A stretch of DNA of 57,073 bases from a virus, in the IMG/VR virus record IMGVR_UViG_3300036860_000377, positions 1 to 57,073 of that record. One strand, given 5' to 3'. Positions 1-7,366 of this stretch are shown piece by piece. The first letter of the stretch is position 1. Every line of letters begins with the position of its first letter. The translations under genes and the position numbers were made by a program. Below the pieces are notes generated by a model. That model was not told the origin of the DNA. It worked only from the letters and a program-made list of their open reading frames with translations, and made no database searches.

Positions 1-127
1 TCCCGTGGACAAGCAGTCGAACCGCTACTACATCATCGATCCGGACTCGTGGCTCCGCGTGCCGGACACCCGGAGAGCGCCCAAGACCCGACCGAATCGT
101 ATCGAGTTCAAGGTGTCCTCGGACGCC
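1..127. repeat. Left copy of 127-bp terminal direct repeat
   Basis: The first 127 bases are identical to 56947-57073. The major capsid reading frame runs unbroken through the join, so this is the overlap of a circular assembly or a circularly permuted genome, not a gene duplication. The length, 127, equals a common assembler k-mer, which favours an assembly overlap over a true physical terminal repeat. Confidence 0.95.
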
Positions 128-835
128 TACTTCGCGAACAACTACGCGTTGGCGGGCGACATCGCGAAGGAGGATCTCGCCAACGCCGATCGCGCGCTCC
201 AGGTTCGTGAGAACACCACGAACATCGTGCTCCAGTCGCTCCTGCAAGACTTCGAGGTCCGGGTCGCGAACCAGGTGACCTCGGCCACCAACGTCGGCTC
301 GGGTGTGACCGTCTCCAGCAAGTGGAGCGATCTCACGAACTCCAACCCGCTCGTCGACGTGACGACGGCGATCGCCTTCATTCGACAGACGACCGGTATC
401 ATGCCGAACACCCTGGTGGTCGACGAGGATACCTACCAGGTGCTCCGACGCCATTCGAAGCTCCTGGAGCTGTATAAGTACACGTCCGGTGGCCTGCTCG
501 GTGACGACCAGATCGCCGCAGCGATGGGCGTGACGCGTCTGCTCCGCGGGCGCGGCATCGTGAACCGGGCCCTCGAAGGTCAGACGGCCTCGATGGTCAA
601 TATCTGGGGCAACAACGCCTTGCTGGCCTACGTGCAGCCGGGGCTCAGCATGATGACGGCCACGCTGGGGCTGGCCCTTCAGTGGACGCCGGAGGGCATC
701 CCGGGCCCGATGGCCGTCTATCGCTACGACGATCCGGACCCCGGAAAAAAGGTGGAGACGGTCGAAGCCTGTTACTACCAGGCCGAAAAGATCGTCGGCA
801 AGAACCTCGGCTATCTGATGGTGGCGCCGAGATAA
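2..835 (+). CDS. Major capsid protein, C-terminal part (continues from 56813)
   Basis: This is the rest of the gene that begins at 56813. Codons are in phase from base 2, and joining across the 127-bp repeat gives a protein of 322 residues, a usual size for an HK97-fold coat protein. An automatic start at the GTG at 5 would be false, because the frame is open upstream on the other end of the window. The call rests on length, on position after protease and decoration genes, and on composition; no diagnostic short motif is visible. It would form the icosahedral shell. The stop TAA (833-835) overlaps the next ATG. Confidence 0.8.
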   Translation, partial: PVDKQSNRYYIIDPDSWLRVPDTRRAPKTRPNRIEFKVSSDAYFANNYALAGDIAKEDLANADRALQVRENTTNIVLQSLLQDFEVRVANQVTSATNVGSGVTVSSKWSDLTNSNPLVDVTTAIAFIRQTTGIMPNTLVVDEDTYQVLRRHSKLLELYKYTSGGLLGDDQIAAAMGVTRLLRGRGIVNRALEGQTASMVNIWGNNALLAYVQPGLSMMTATLGLALQWTPEGIPGPMAVYRYDDPDPGKKVETVEACYYQAEKIVGKNLGYLMVAPR

Positions 836-1035
836 TGCAGCGCGTCTTCATCAGGCAGACTGCCGACTTTAGGGTCGGTGACCTGAGCCCAGAAAACTGG
901 TCCGACCCGCAGTGGGAGTCGTTTCAGCGCGCCCATGGTCCGCAGGAGACGTATTCGGTTACCGTGGAGGAGGCTCAGAAGGTTGGCGCCGAGACCATCG
1001 CGGCTCAGCGTGGTCGGCGTGGACCGCGCCCGTAG
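835..1035 (+). CDS. Small head-region protein, 66 aa
   Basis: The ATG at 835 overlaps the capsid stop, implying translational coupling. The frame is open further upstream, but that part lies antiparallel to nothing and overlaps the capsid gene, so 835 is the sensible start. The product is charged, ends in an Arg/Pro-rich tail, and has no signal peptide or membrane segment. No family is recognised. Its place directly after the coat gene suggests a minor head or head-tail joining role, which is inference only. Confidence 0.65.
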   Translation: MQRVFIRQTADFRVGDLSPENWSDPQWESFQRAHGPQETYSVTVEEAQKVGAETIAAQRGRRGPRP

Positions 1036-1044
1036 GGCGGCGCC

Positions 1045-1383
1045 ATGATCACGTACCCCACGATCCCGCTGAGCGGGACCGTGACCGACGTCATCGACGT
1101 CTCGCAGGCCCGCGACAACCTTGGGCTGTGGATTCCGACGATCACCAGTGGGCAGGTATTGCTTCGCGGCTCATTCGATCAGACGTCGGCCAACTTCGTG
1201 CCCGTCTTCAACCCGAATGCGACCCCGATCTCGTCCCGCTGGTACGTGGATGCGGCGGCGGGCAACCTCACCCTGGCCATCGACTGGCAGGCCGTCACGT
1301 TTCCGTTCATCAAGCTGGAGACGTCGGTAGTTCAGGCCGCCGTCCGTTCGTTCGCCGTGTTTAGCAAGGGGGCCGGGGCGTGA
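1045..1383 (+). CDS. Putative virion protein, 112 aa
   Basis: The product is rich in beta-forming residues, Thr, Ser and Val, and has no Cys, which suits a small beta-sandwich virion or head-completion protein. It lies between the coat gene and the large glycosyltransferase fusion, and its TGA overlaps the GTG start of the fusion (GTGA at 1380). No family motif is recognised. A head decoration or neck role is a guess from position. Confidence 0.65.
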   Translation: MITYPTIPLSGTVTDVIDVSQARDNLGLWIPTITSGQVLLRGSFDQTSANFVPVFNPNATPISSRWYVDAAAGNLTLAIDWQAVTFPFIKLETSVVQAAVRSFAVFSKGAGA

Positions 1384-4316
1384 CGGGCCTCGATATTTGT
1401 CTCCTTGTGTCAGGGCTGCCGTTTCAAGGCGATAGCCTGGAGAAAAAAAGCCTTGGGGGCGCGGAAACGGCCGGGCTTTGCCTGGCGCGGGAGCTCGCCC
1501 GTCTGGGTCATCACGTCATGATGTTCACGAACGGTGGATCCGGCGGCGTCTACGACGGGGTCGTGTATCGATCGGTCCACGAATTCACCGATTACGCCAC
1601 CTCGGCGCCCCATGACGTGACCATTGTCCAGCGGCTCCCGCAAGGGTTTGCCACGAGGATGGCGAGCCGGCTCAACGTGCTCTGGTGCCACGATCTGGCG
1701 CTGGTGCGCCAGGCCGCGACCTTCAAGGCCGTGCTCTGGAACGTCGACCGCGTGGCCGTCTTGTCGAAGTTCATGGCGGAACAGTACCGCGAGGTCTACG
1801 GCATCCCCGACGAGGTGCTCTGGACCACGCGGAACGGGATCGATCTGACCCTCTTCGATGGGTTGCACGATCGCCCGCGCGATCGCTGCACGCCGCTCGT
1901 CTACGGAGCTCGCCCGGAGCGCGGGATCGACGTGCTGTTGACGACGATCTTTCCGCGTCTGCTCCGCGAGGAGCCGGGTCTCACGCTGAAAATCGCGACC
2001 TACGATAATCCGGTCCCTAATCTCCGCCCCTTCTACGACAACGTTAACGCCCTGATCGAGCGGTTTGGGGACCGGATCGTCTTCCTTGGATCGCTCCCGA
2101 AGCGCCAGTATTACGAGCATCTTGCGACTGCCGGCGTGTACGTGTATCCGACGCCCTCGCCGGCCGAACCGATGTTCGCCGAGATTTCCTGCATTACCGC
2201 CATGGAGTGCCAGGCGGCAGGGTTGCCGATCGTGACGAGTCGCCGCGGCGCGCTTCCAGAGACGATCGCGCCCGCTGCGGGGGTCTTGATCGACGGCGAG
2301 CCGGGCACGGAGGCGTACGCCGATGCATTCTGTGACGCTGTCCTGCGCTACGTGCGTGACGACGCGTTCTGGCGCGCGGCCTCCACCGCTGGGCGCGAGC
2401 GCGCGTCCTCGCTCGACTGGCGCGGGGTTGCCGAGGAATGGTCGGACGAATTCCATCGACTGATCCGGACGCGGAACGAGAGTCCACATCGACTCGTTCA
2501 TCATTTCATCAAGCGGTCTGACATCATGGCGGCGCAGGCGGTCCTCGATCGCGAACTCGCCGAAGCGCCAGTTCTGATTGAGTCCGGGTGGCTCAAGCGA
2601 CGCGAACCATTCGTAGAGCTCCGCGACCGCATCGCGCGCGACTGGGCCTTCAGCTCGACTCGCGACGCGATCCGCGAACAGTACGAGAAGATCGGCCAGA
2701 CCCATACCGACGTCTTCGAGCAGGTGCCACGCGAGCCCCGGTTCCAGATGCTGGAGCAGTGGTTCACGGCCCATCCAGAGATCACGCGCGTCCTTGATTT
2801 CGGCTGCGCGCATGGGGGCTACGCCGTCAACATGACCAATCGCGTGGGACGGGAATGGGTCGGAGTCGACGTCGACAAGTATTCGATCGAATGGTGCGAG
2901 AAGAATCGCCGGGAACGGTCCACGAATCCCGAAGCGCTCCGGTTCGTCGTCGGCGACGATCAGGTTGATCTGTCGAACGAAGCGCCCTTCGATTGCCTCC
3001 TGCTCTTCGAGATCCTGGAGCACGTGCCCGATCCGACTACGCTAATCGACCGGCTCGAGCGGTGGGTCAAACCGGACGGCTATGTGTTGATCACCGTGCC
3101 CTACGGCCCGTGGGAATGGATGTCGTACGAGACGTATCCCCATCGGTGCCATCTCTGGGAATTCGACGCGCATGATCTCCGCGATCTCTTCGGGAAGAAG
3201 CGGCAGCGCATCACGCAGGTGATGCGGGCGGGAGCCTGCGAAGACCTGAATGAGCCGATCGGCTGGAACATCATCGAATACCGCGTTGACGGCACGCCGA
3301 CCGGCCGGATCGATATGGAGCGAAAGCTCGCGCTTCAGCGTCCGCGGGAGACCGTCTCGGCCCTCATGATCGCGGGCCCAAACGCCGAGGAGACGCTCCA
3401 CTGGTCGCTGCGATCCATCAGGCACGTCGCCGATGAGATCGTAATCGCCGATACCGGCATGACCGACGAGGCCAGTCGGATCTGCGCGCAGTATCGCGCC
3501 CGCATCATTCCAGGCTCGAATCCGACCGAGGCTGGCTTCGAGACGCCACGGAACGAAGCGCTGGCCCACTGCCGGATGGACTGGGTGCTGTGGATCGACA
3601 CCGACGAGCGGCTGACCGATCCGCAGAAGCTCCACAAGTACCTCCGGACGAACATCTTCCGGGGCTATTCGATCAAGCAACATCATTTCGCGTGCGACAC
3701 CGCGATTGCGCAAGATCTACCGGTCCGGTGTTTCCGGCGGACGCCTGACGCTGAGGGTCGGATGCTCCGGTGGTACGGGATGATCCACGAACATCCCGAG
3801 GCCGAGCTGAACAAAGGCCCCGGACTCGCGATCGTGCTGTCGGATGTGCACATCGCCCATGTCGGGTATCTGATCGAGTCGGGACGGCGCCGACGGTTCG
3901 GGCGGAATTGGCCCCTGCTCCAGAAGGACATGGAGAAGTACCCGGATCGCATCATTCAGAAACATTTCATCTGCCGGGACAATCTCTTGCTCGCGCAGTG
4001 GGAACTTCAGCAGAACGACGGCGTGATGACGCCTGCGATTCGTGCGCGGCTTGAGGAAGTCAAGCGCCTGTACCGCGAGCACTTCCTCGGCAAAGGGACG
4101 TTCCTGGGCACGGATGCATTGCCCTATTACTCCGACGCGCTCCAGATGCTCGGGGAGGGCGTCGAGGTCGCCTTCGGCGTCGGCGCATCCAAGGAGCCCG
4201 GGGCGACCGTCGGGACGCCGATGAAGGCGAGGTTCGCGACGATCGAGGAGGCCGAGAAGGAGATTGCGTGGCGCACACGCGAGGCCATGGCGCCCTGGGT
4301 GTCGCCATGGTGGTAG
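1380..4316 (+). CDS. Three-domain glycosyltransferase-methyltransferase-glycosyltransferase fusion
   Basis: This is a single 978-residue frame with three catalytic modules. Residues about 1-365 look like a GT-B glycosyltransferase of family 4: GGAE near residue 26 and a late acidic E-x7-E region with AAGLPIVTS near 275-290. Residues about 440-620 look like a class I SAM methyltransferase: VLDFGCAHGG near 471, the acidic GVDVD near 494 and EILEHVPDP near 544. Residues about 655-960 look like a GT-A family 2 glycosyltransferase, with ADTG near 691 and the DTDE metal-binding motif near 738. There is no signal peptide or membrane segment. The fusion starts at a GTG overlapping the preceding stop and sits inside the head module, upstream of the connector. 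It probably builds or caps a glycan on virion proteins or host surface sugars; the substrate cannot be told. Confidence 0.85.
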   Translation: MTGLDICLLVSGLPFQGDSLEKKSLGGAETAGLCLARELARLGHHVMMFTNGGSGGVYDGVVYRSVHEFTDYATSAPHDVTIVQRLPQGFATRMASRLNVLWCHDLALVRQAATFKAVLWNVDRVAVLSKFMAEQYREVYGIPDEVLWTTRNGIDLTLFDGLHDRPRDRCTPLVYGARPERGIDVLLTTIFPRLLREEPGLTLKIATYDNPVPNLRPFYDNVNALIERFGDRIVFLGSLPKRQYYEHLATAGVYVYPTPSPAEPMFAEISCITAMECQAAGLPIVTSRRGALPETIAPAAGVLIDGEPGTEAYADAFCDAVLRYVRDDAFWRAASTAGRERASSLDWRGVAEEWSDEFHRLIRTRNESPHRLVHHFIKRSDIMAAQAVLDRELAEAPVLIESGWLKRREPFVELRDRIARDWAFSSTRDAIREQYEKIGQTHTDVFEQVPREPRFQMLEQWFTAHPEITRVLDFGCAHGGYAVNMTNRVGREWVGVDVDKYSIEWCEKNRRERSTNPEALRFVVGDDQVDLSNEAPFDCLLLFEILEHVPDPTTLIDRLERWVKPDGYVLITVPYGPWEWMSYETYPHRCHLWEFDAHDLRDLFGKKRQRITQVMRAGACEDLNEPIGWNIIEYRVDGTPTGRIDMERKLALQRPRETVSALMIAGPNAEETLHWSLRSIRHVADEIVIADTGMTDEASRICAQYRARIIPGSNPTEAGFETPRNEALAHCRMDWVLWIDTDERLTDPQKLHKYLRTNIFRGYSIKQHHFACDTAIAQDLPVRCFRRTPDAEGRMLRWYGMIHEHPEAELNKGPGLAIVLSDVHIAHVGYLIESGRRRRFGRNWPLLQKDMEKYPDRIIQKHFICRDNLLLAQWELQQNDGVMTPAIRARLEEVKRLYREHFLGKGTFLGTDALPYYSDALQMLGEGVEVAFGVGASKEPGATVGTPMKARFATIEEAEKEIAWRTREAMAPWVSPWW

Positions 4317-4327
4317 GGCGGTGAGCG

Positions 4328-4843
4328 ATGCCAGCGACCCTGCCAGTCTCCTATACGACCACGAGTCTGATGTTCATCACGTTGCCGGATCTCGGCAGCG
4401 TGACGACGCTGAGCAGCGCCCACATCGCGACCTTCGCTGGTGAGGCCGAGTCCGAGATCAATGCCAACATCGCGAGGTATTACGCACTCCCGCTGACGGT
4501 TGACGTTCCGCTCCTGACGACCCTCGCGACCGATATCGCGATTTACAAGATCTTGACTCGGCGGTTATTCACGGCCGAGCGTCTGGCCGCCAGCCCCTGG
4601 CCCGATCGGTACCGGGAATCTATCGCCATGCTGCTCAGGGTCGCGGCCGGCGAATTGCCACTCGTCGATGCGTCTGGCGCCATGCTTCCCGGACGCACCG
4701 ATGTGGCCGAGGTGTTCTCGACGACGAAGAACTACAAGCCGACGTTCTGGGAAGGCCCGAATCAGTATCAGTGGATCGATCAGCAGAAGGTGGAGGACGA
4801 GGCTGCCGCCCGGGACATCACGCTTCGGAACATGGTGCGCTGA
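4328..4843 (+). CDS. Head-tail connector, DUF1320 / Mu gp36-like
   Basis: The 171-residue product has the pattern of the DUF1320 family (phage Mu gp36): a short N-terminal strand, then a helix of the type ESEINANIARYYALPL, then helices with the DIAIYKILTRR pattern. Members sit at the neck where the head meets the tail. The gene is placed between head genes and the tail terminator candidate, as expected. Its TGA overlaps the next ATG (TGATG at 4841). Confidence 0.75.
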   Translation: MPATLPVSYTTTSLMFITLPDLGSVTTLSSAHIATFAGEAESEINANIARYYALPLTVDVPLLTTLATDIAIYKILTRRLFTAERLAASPWPDRYRESIAMLLRVAAGELPLVDASGAMLPGRTDVAEVFSTTKNYKPTFWEGPNQYQWIDQQKVEDEAAARDITLRNMVR

Positions 4844-5277
4844 TGCGGATTGATTACTGGGGTCTGGAAGAAGAGGTGAAGGCGATCCTCGATACCGAAT
4901 TGGTCGATGGGCACGTTGATATCGAGCGCGAGTTTCAGTTCGCGAGCGAATCGACACCATGGGTCGGGATCTATCTCGATCGCCGTGACGCCCCTGCCAG
5001 TCTGCAACCTCTCGCGGCTGGCAAGCAGACGCGGATGCTCGTCCGCCTTCGCCTCGACTGCCGAGCCTACAGCCTGGAGTCGATCGCTCGGGCGAGTCAG
5101 TTCCGCGATGAACTCATCGGGCGCGTGGAAGTCGCGCTCATGAAGCACCGAGACCTGAACGGGAAGGCGACGGCGAGCTGGCTGGAGGGCGGGTCGTTCT
5201 CGCGTGTGCCTCAGCAGGACGGCTGGATCAGTGGCGGCGAAGTGATGCTCGTGGCCGACGTGAAAGCGACGACGTAA
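4843..5277 (+). CDS. Putative neck or tail-terminator protein, 144 aa
   Basis: The start at 4843 overlaps the connector stop. The 144-residue product mixes helices and strands, has no Cys or membrane segment, and lies directly before the tail tube gene, the classic slot for the tail terminator or Mu gp37-like neck protein. The assignment is mainly positional; I see no diagnostic motif. Confidence 0.6.
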   Translation: MRIDYWGLEEEVKAILDTELVDGHVDIEREFQFASESTPWVGIYLDRRDAPASLQPLAAGKQTRMLVRLRLDCRAYSLESIARASQFRDELIGRVEVALMKHRDLNGKATASWLEGGSFSRVPQQDGWISGGEVMLVADVKATT

Positions 5278-5289
5278 AGGAGAGCCCGC

Positions 5290-6252
5290 ATGCCCTACGG
5301 ATTCGCGGGATTTATCGGTTTTGCGGAGGAGACGACGTGGGGCACCCCCGTCGGTGTCAACTCGGGCGATTTCATCGAGGCGATGAGCGAGAACGTCACC
5401 CTCGCGATCGATCGCTATGAGGCCCGCAACATCGTCGGCCGGTTCGTGGAGGGCGACGACTTCGCGGGAACACGGCGAATCGTCGGCGATCTTGTGTTCC
5501 CGGCCCATCCGCTGCATCTGGGCCGGTTCCTGAAAGCCAACTTCGGCAATATCTCGACGGTCACGGTGGTACTCTCCGGCTTCCTGTGGGAGGTGGACTT
5601 CCGCCCTGCCACAGCCGACGCGGCGGCGAACAATCCCCTGCCGCCTCTAACGCTGGAGATCTTTCGCGACGTTACGAGCTCCAACCGCTACGCCGGCGCG
5701 CAGGTCACGAAGCTGGGTCTGTCGGTGCAGCCGAACCAGGACCTTCGGGCGACGGCGAGCATTCTCGCGAAGACGACCAGCATGGTGGCGAAGTCGACCC
5801 CGACGTATCCGGCGACTGGAACCAACCCGTTCGTGTTCGACACCGCGAGCGTGCAGATTGCTGGCAGCGCCGTGGATTACGTCGAATCGCTGGCCATCGA
5901 GTTCGACAACCAGCTCGAGGGCATCCCGGTCTTGAACAACTCGACTGACATCGCGAGGGTGCGACGGCGCGGTGCCCAGCAGATTCGGGTACGAGGCACG
6001 GTTGGGTTCGAGACCGCGGCGGAATATGGGCGCTTCACGCAACAGAGCGAAGCCAACCTCGTCGCGTCCTGGGCCCAGACGAATTCGTTCGGGCTTGTGC
6101 TGCGGGTCCCGCGACTGATTTACACGGCGTTTCCGCTCGGAATGCCAGGCGATCAACGGCTCACGGTGGCCTTCGAGGGCATGGGGCGCTTTGACGCGAC
6201 GCTGGGCTTCGCGCTGCAGGCACGGCTGACGACCGTGAAGAGCAACTACTGA
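5290..6252 (+). CDS. Tail tube protein
   Basis: The 320-residue product follows a good ribosome site (AAAGGAGAG before ATG 5290). Its N-terminus, with GFAEETTWGTPVG, matches the usual opening of siphovirus tail tube proteins, and the rest is beta-rich with few charged clusters. It lies between the terminator candidate and the frameshifted chaperones, the conserved order in long-tailed phages. It would stack as rings to make the hollow tail. The stop TGA overlaps the next ATG. Confidence 0.75.
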   Translation: MPYGFAGFIGFAEETTWGTPVGVNSGDFIEAMSENVTLAIDRYEARNIVGRFVEGDDFAGTRRIVGDLVFPAHPLHLGRFLKANFGNISTVTVVLSGFLWEVDFRPATADAAANNPLPPLTLEIFRDVTSSNRYAGAQVTKLGLSVQPNQDLRATASILAKTTSMVAKSTPTYPATGTNPFVFDTASVQIAGSAVDYVESLAIEFDNQLEGIPVLNNSTDIARVRRRGAQQIRVRGTVGFETAAEYGRFTQQSEANLVASWAQTNSFGLVLRVPRLIYTAFPLGMPGDQRLTVAFEGMGRFDATLGFALQARLTTVKSNY

Positions 6253-6623
6253 TGAAATGCCTGACGCGCGATCAGATCCTCGCCGCAGAAGACCTCCCGC
6301 GGAAGCTCGTCGAAGTCCCAGAGTGGGGCGGGTCGGTCTACGTCCGACATCTAACGGCCCAGGAGCGGGTCGAGTGGGCCTCGCAGGCCGATGCGCCAAA
6401 AGGACACACCATCGCGAGCCTCTTGGTGCTCTGTCTTGTGGACGCGGATGGCCATCATGTATTCACGAAGGACGACATCCCGAAACTGCTGGAGAAAAAC
6501 GGCGTCGTGGTCGATCGCCTCGCCGGCGAAGTCATCGAGCTCAACGGGCTGCGGGCGCGGGACGAGGAGCGGATCCTAAAAAACTCCGGGGCCGGCCCGA
6601 GCGCCGGCTCCACCTCCGAATAG
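6252..6623 (+). CDS. Tail assembly chaperone (gpG-type)
   Basis: The 123-residue acidic product lies between tail tube and tape measure, the invariant position of gpG-type chaperones that coat the tape measure during tail assembly. The decisive evidence is a heptamer A AAA AAC at 6578-6584 in exact zero-frame phase, from which a -1 shift enters the frame ending at 6769. The unshifted product ends at 6623 with a Gly/Ser-rich tail. Sequence identity to known chaperones cannot be judged by eye; the architecture makes the call. Confidence 0.8.
   Translation: MKCLTRDQILAAEDLPRKLVEVPEWGGSVYVRHLTAQERVEWASQADAPKGHTIASLLVLCLVDADGHHVFTKDDIPKLLEKNGVVVDRLAGEVIELNGLRARDEERILKNSGAGPSAGSTSE
6578..6611 (+). 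promoter_or_regulatory. Programmed -1 frameshift site with downstream hairpin
   Basis: The heptamer A AAA AAC (6578-6584) fits the X XXY YYZ rule in the zero frame. Downstream is a hairpin with core arms GCCGGC at 6591-6596 and 6603-6608 and a 6-base loop, extendable outward by three pairs (one G-U) to 6588-6611. The 3-6 base spacing suits stimulation of slippage. Confidence 0.8.
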
Positions 6624-6769
6624 CGAGAGAGCTGGGGATGCCATCGGTGCGTGAGCTCTACCACCGGGTGACGAACGCGGAATTGGTCGAACTCGTCGCG
6701 CTCTATGTGCTGGAGGCGGAGGACATGCGGCGCATAGAGACCGAGGCGCGGTTAAGGAGCGCCCACTGA
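6584..6769 (+). CDS. Chaperone frameshift extension (gpGT-type)
   Basis: This stretch has no good independent start near its beginning and is read by -1 slippage from the upstream gene. The joined protein would be about 172 residues: 111 from the zero frame and 61 from this one. The extension is helical and charged. In lambda the equivalent T domain recruits the tail tube protein. An internal ATG at 6638 could give a short separate product but has only a moderate ribosome site. The stop overlaps the ATG of the next gene. Confidence 0.75.
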   Translation, partial: LRGRPERRLHLRIARELGMPSVRELYHRVTNAELVELVALYVLEAEDMRRIETEARLRSAH

Positions 6770-7338
6770 TGGAGGTCAGCGGCGATGTCCGGCTCACCGG
6801 CCTCAAGGAACTTGACGATGCGCTTCGCGGGATTTCCGCTGAGGTCCGCGGCCCGATCATGCGCGACGCCCTGAAAGCCGGGGGCGAGGTAATCCGCGAG
6901 GGTGCCGCGAAGAACATCCATAGCCGGAGCGGACAGACTGCCGCCGAGCTGAACGTCGAGATTCAAATCGGTGATGAAGAGGTCGGCGGCGCTGCGGCAA
7001 TTGGGGCGATCAAGGGCGGCCGTCCGACCAAGCGCAACCACATTCTGAACTTCCTGGAATTCGGCACGAAGGCCCATAACGAACCGAAGCGCCGGGGACG
7101 ACTTCGCCGATTCGAGGCGCGAGCCGGGAAGTCGCTGAAGTCGATCAACGCGGCGAAGCGCGTCGCCTTCGGCGGCCGCGTGTTCTCACGTGTGCATCAT
7201 CCCGGTATTCAGCCCCAGGCCCCCCTGACGAACGCGCTCGCGGATCAGGCCGGGGCCGCCATCGAAGCATTCATCCGGACAGCGTGGCGGGGTATCGAGG
7301 CCACGGCGGTCCGCTTCTCGGGGAAAGCGGGAGGATAG
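6769..7338 (+). CDS. HK97 gp10-family tail protein
   Basis: The 189-residue product shows the HK97 gp10 pattern: an N-terminal GLKELDDALRGI, a helix with DALKAGGEVIREGA, then FLEFGTKAH, and HHPGIQPQAPLTNAL near the end. Members are neck or tail-completion proteins. The usual place is between connector and terminator; here it lies after the chaperones and before the tape measure, a mildly unusual order. The start overlaps the preceding stop. Confidence 0.75.
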   Translation: MEVSGDVRLTGLKELDDALRGISAEVRGPIMRDALKAGGEVIREGAAKNIHSRSGQTAAELNVEIQIGDEEVGGAAAIGAIKGGRPTKRNHILNFLEFGTKAHNEPKRRGRLRRFEARAGKSLKSINAAKRVAFGGRVFSRVHHPGIQPQAPLTNALADQAGAAIEAFIRTAWRGIEATAVRFSGKAGG

Positions 7339-7366
7339 GGCAATCGCGACAGCCGGCGCCCTAATT

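Noticed and set aside
1410-3023. Long 537-codon reverse frame inside the glycosyltransferase fusion
   Set aside because: It mirrors a strongly coding plus-strand gene with clear domains. GC-rich genes often throw such long shadow frames.
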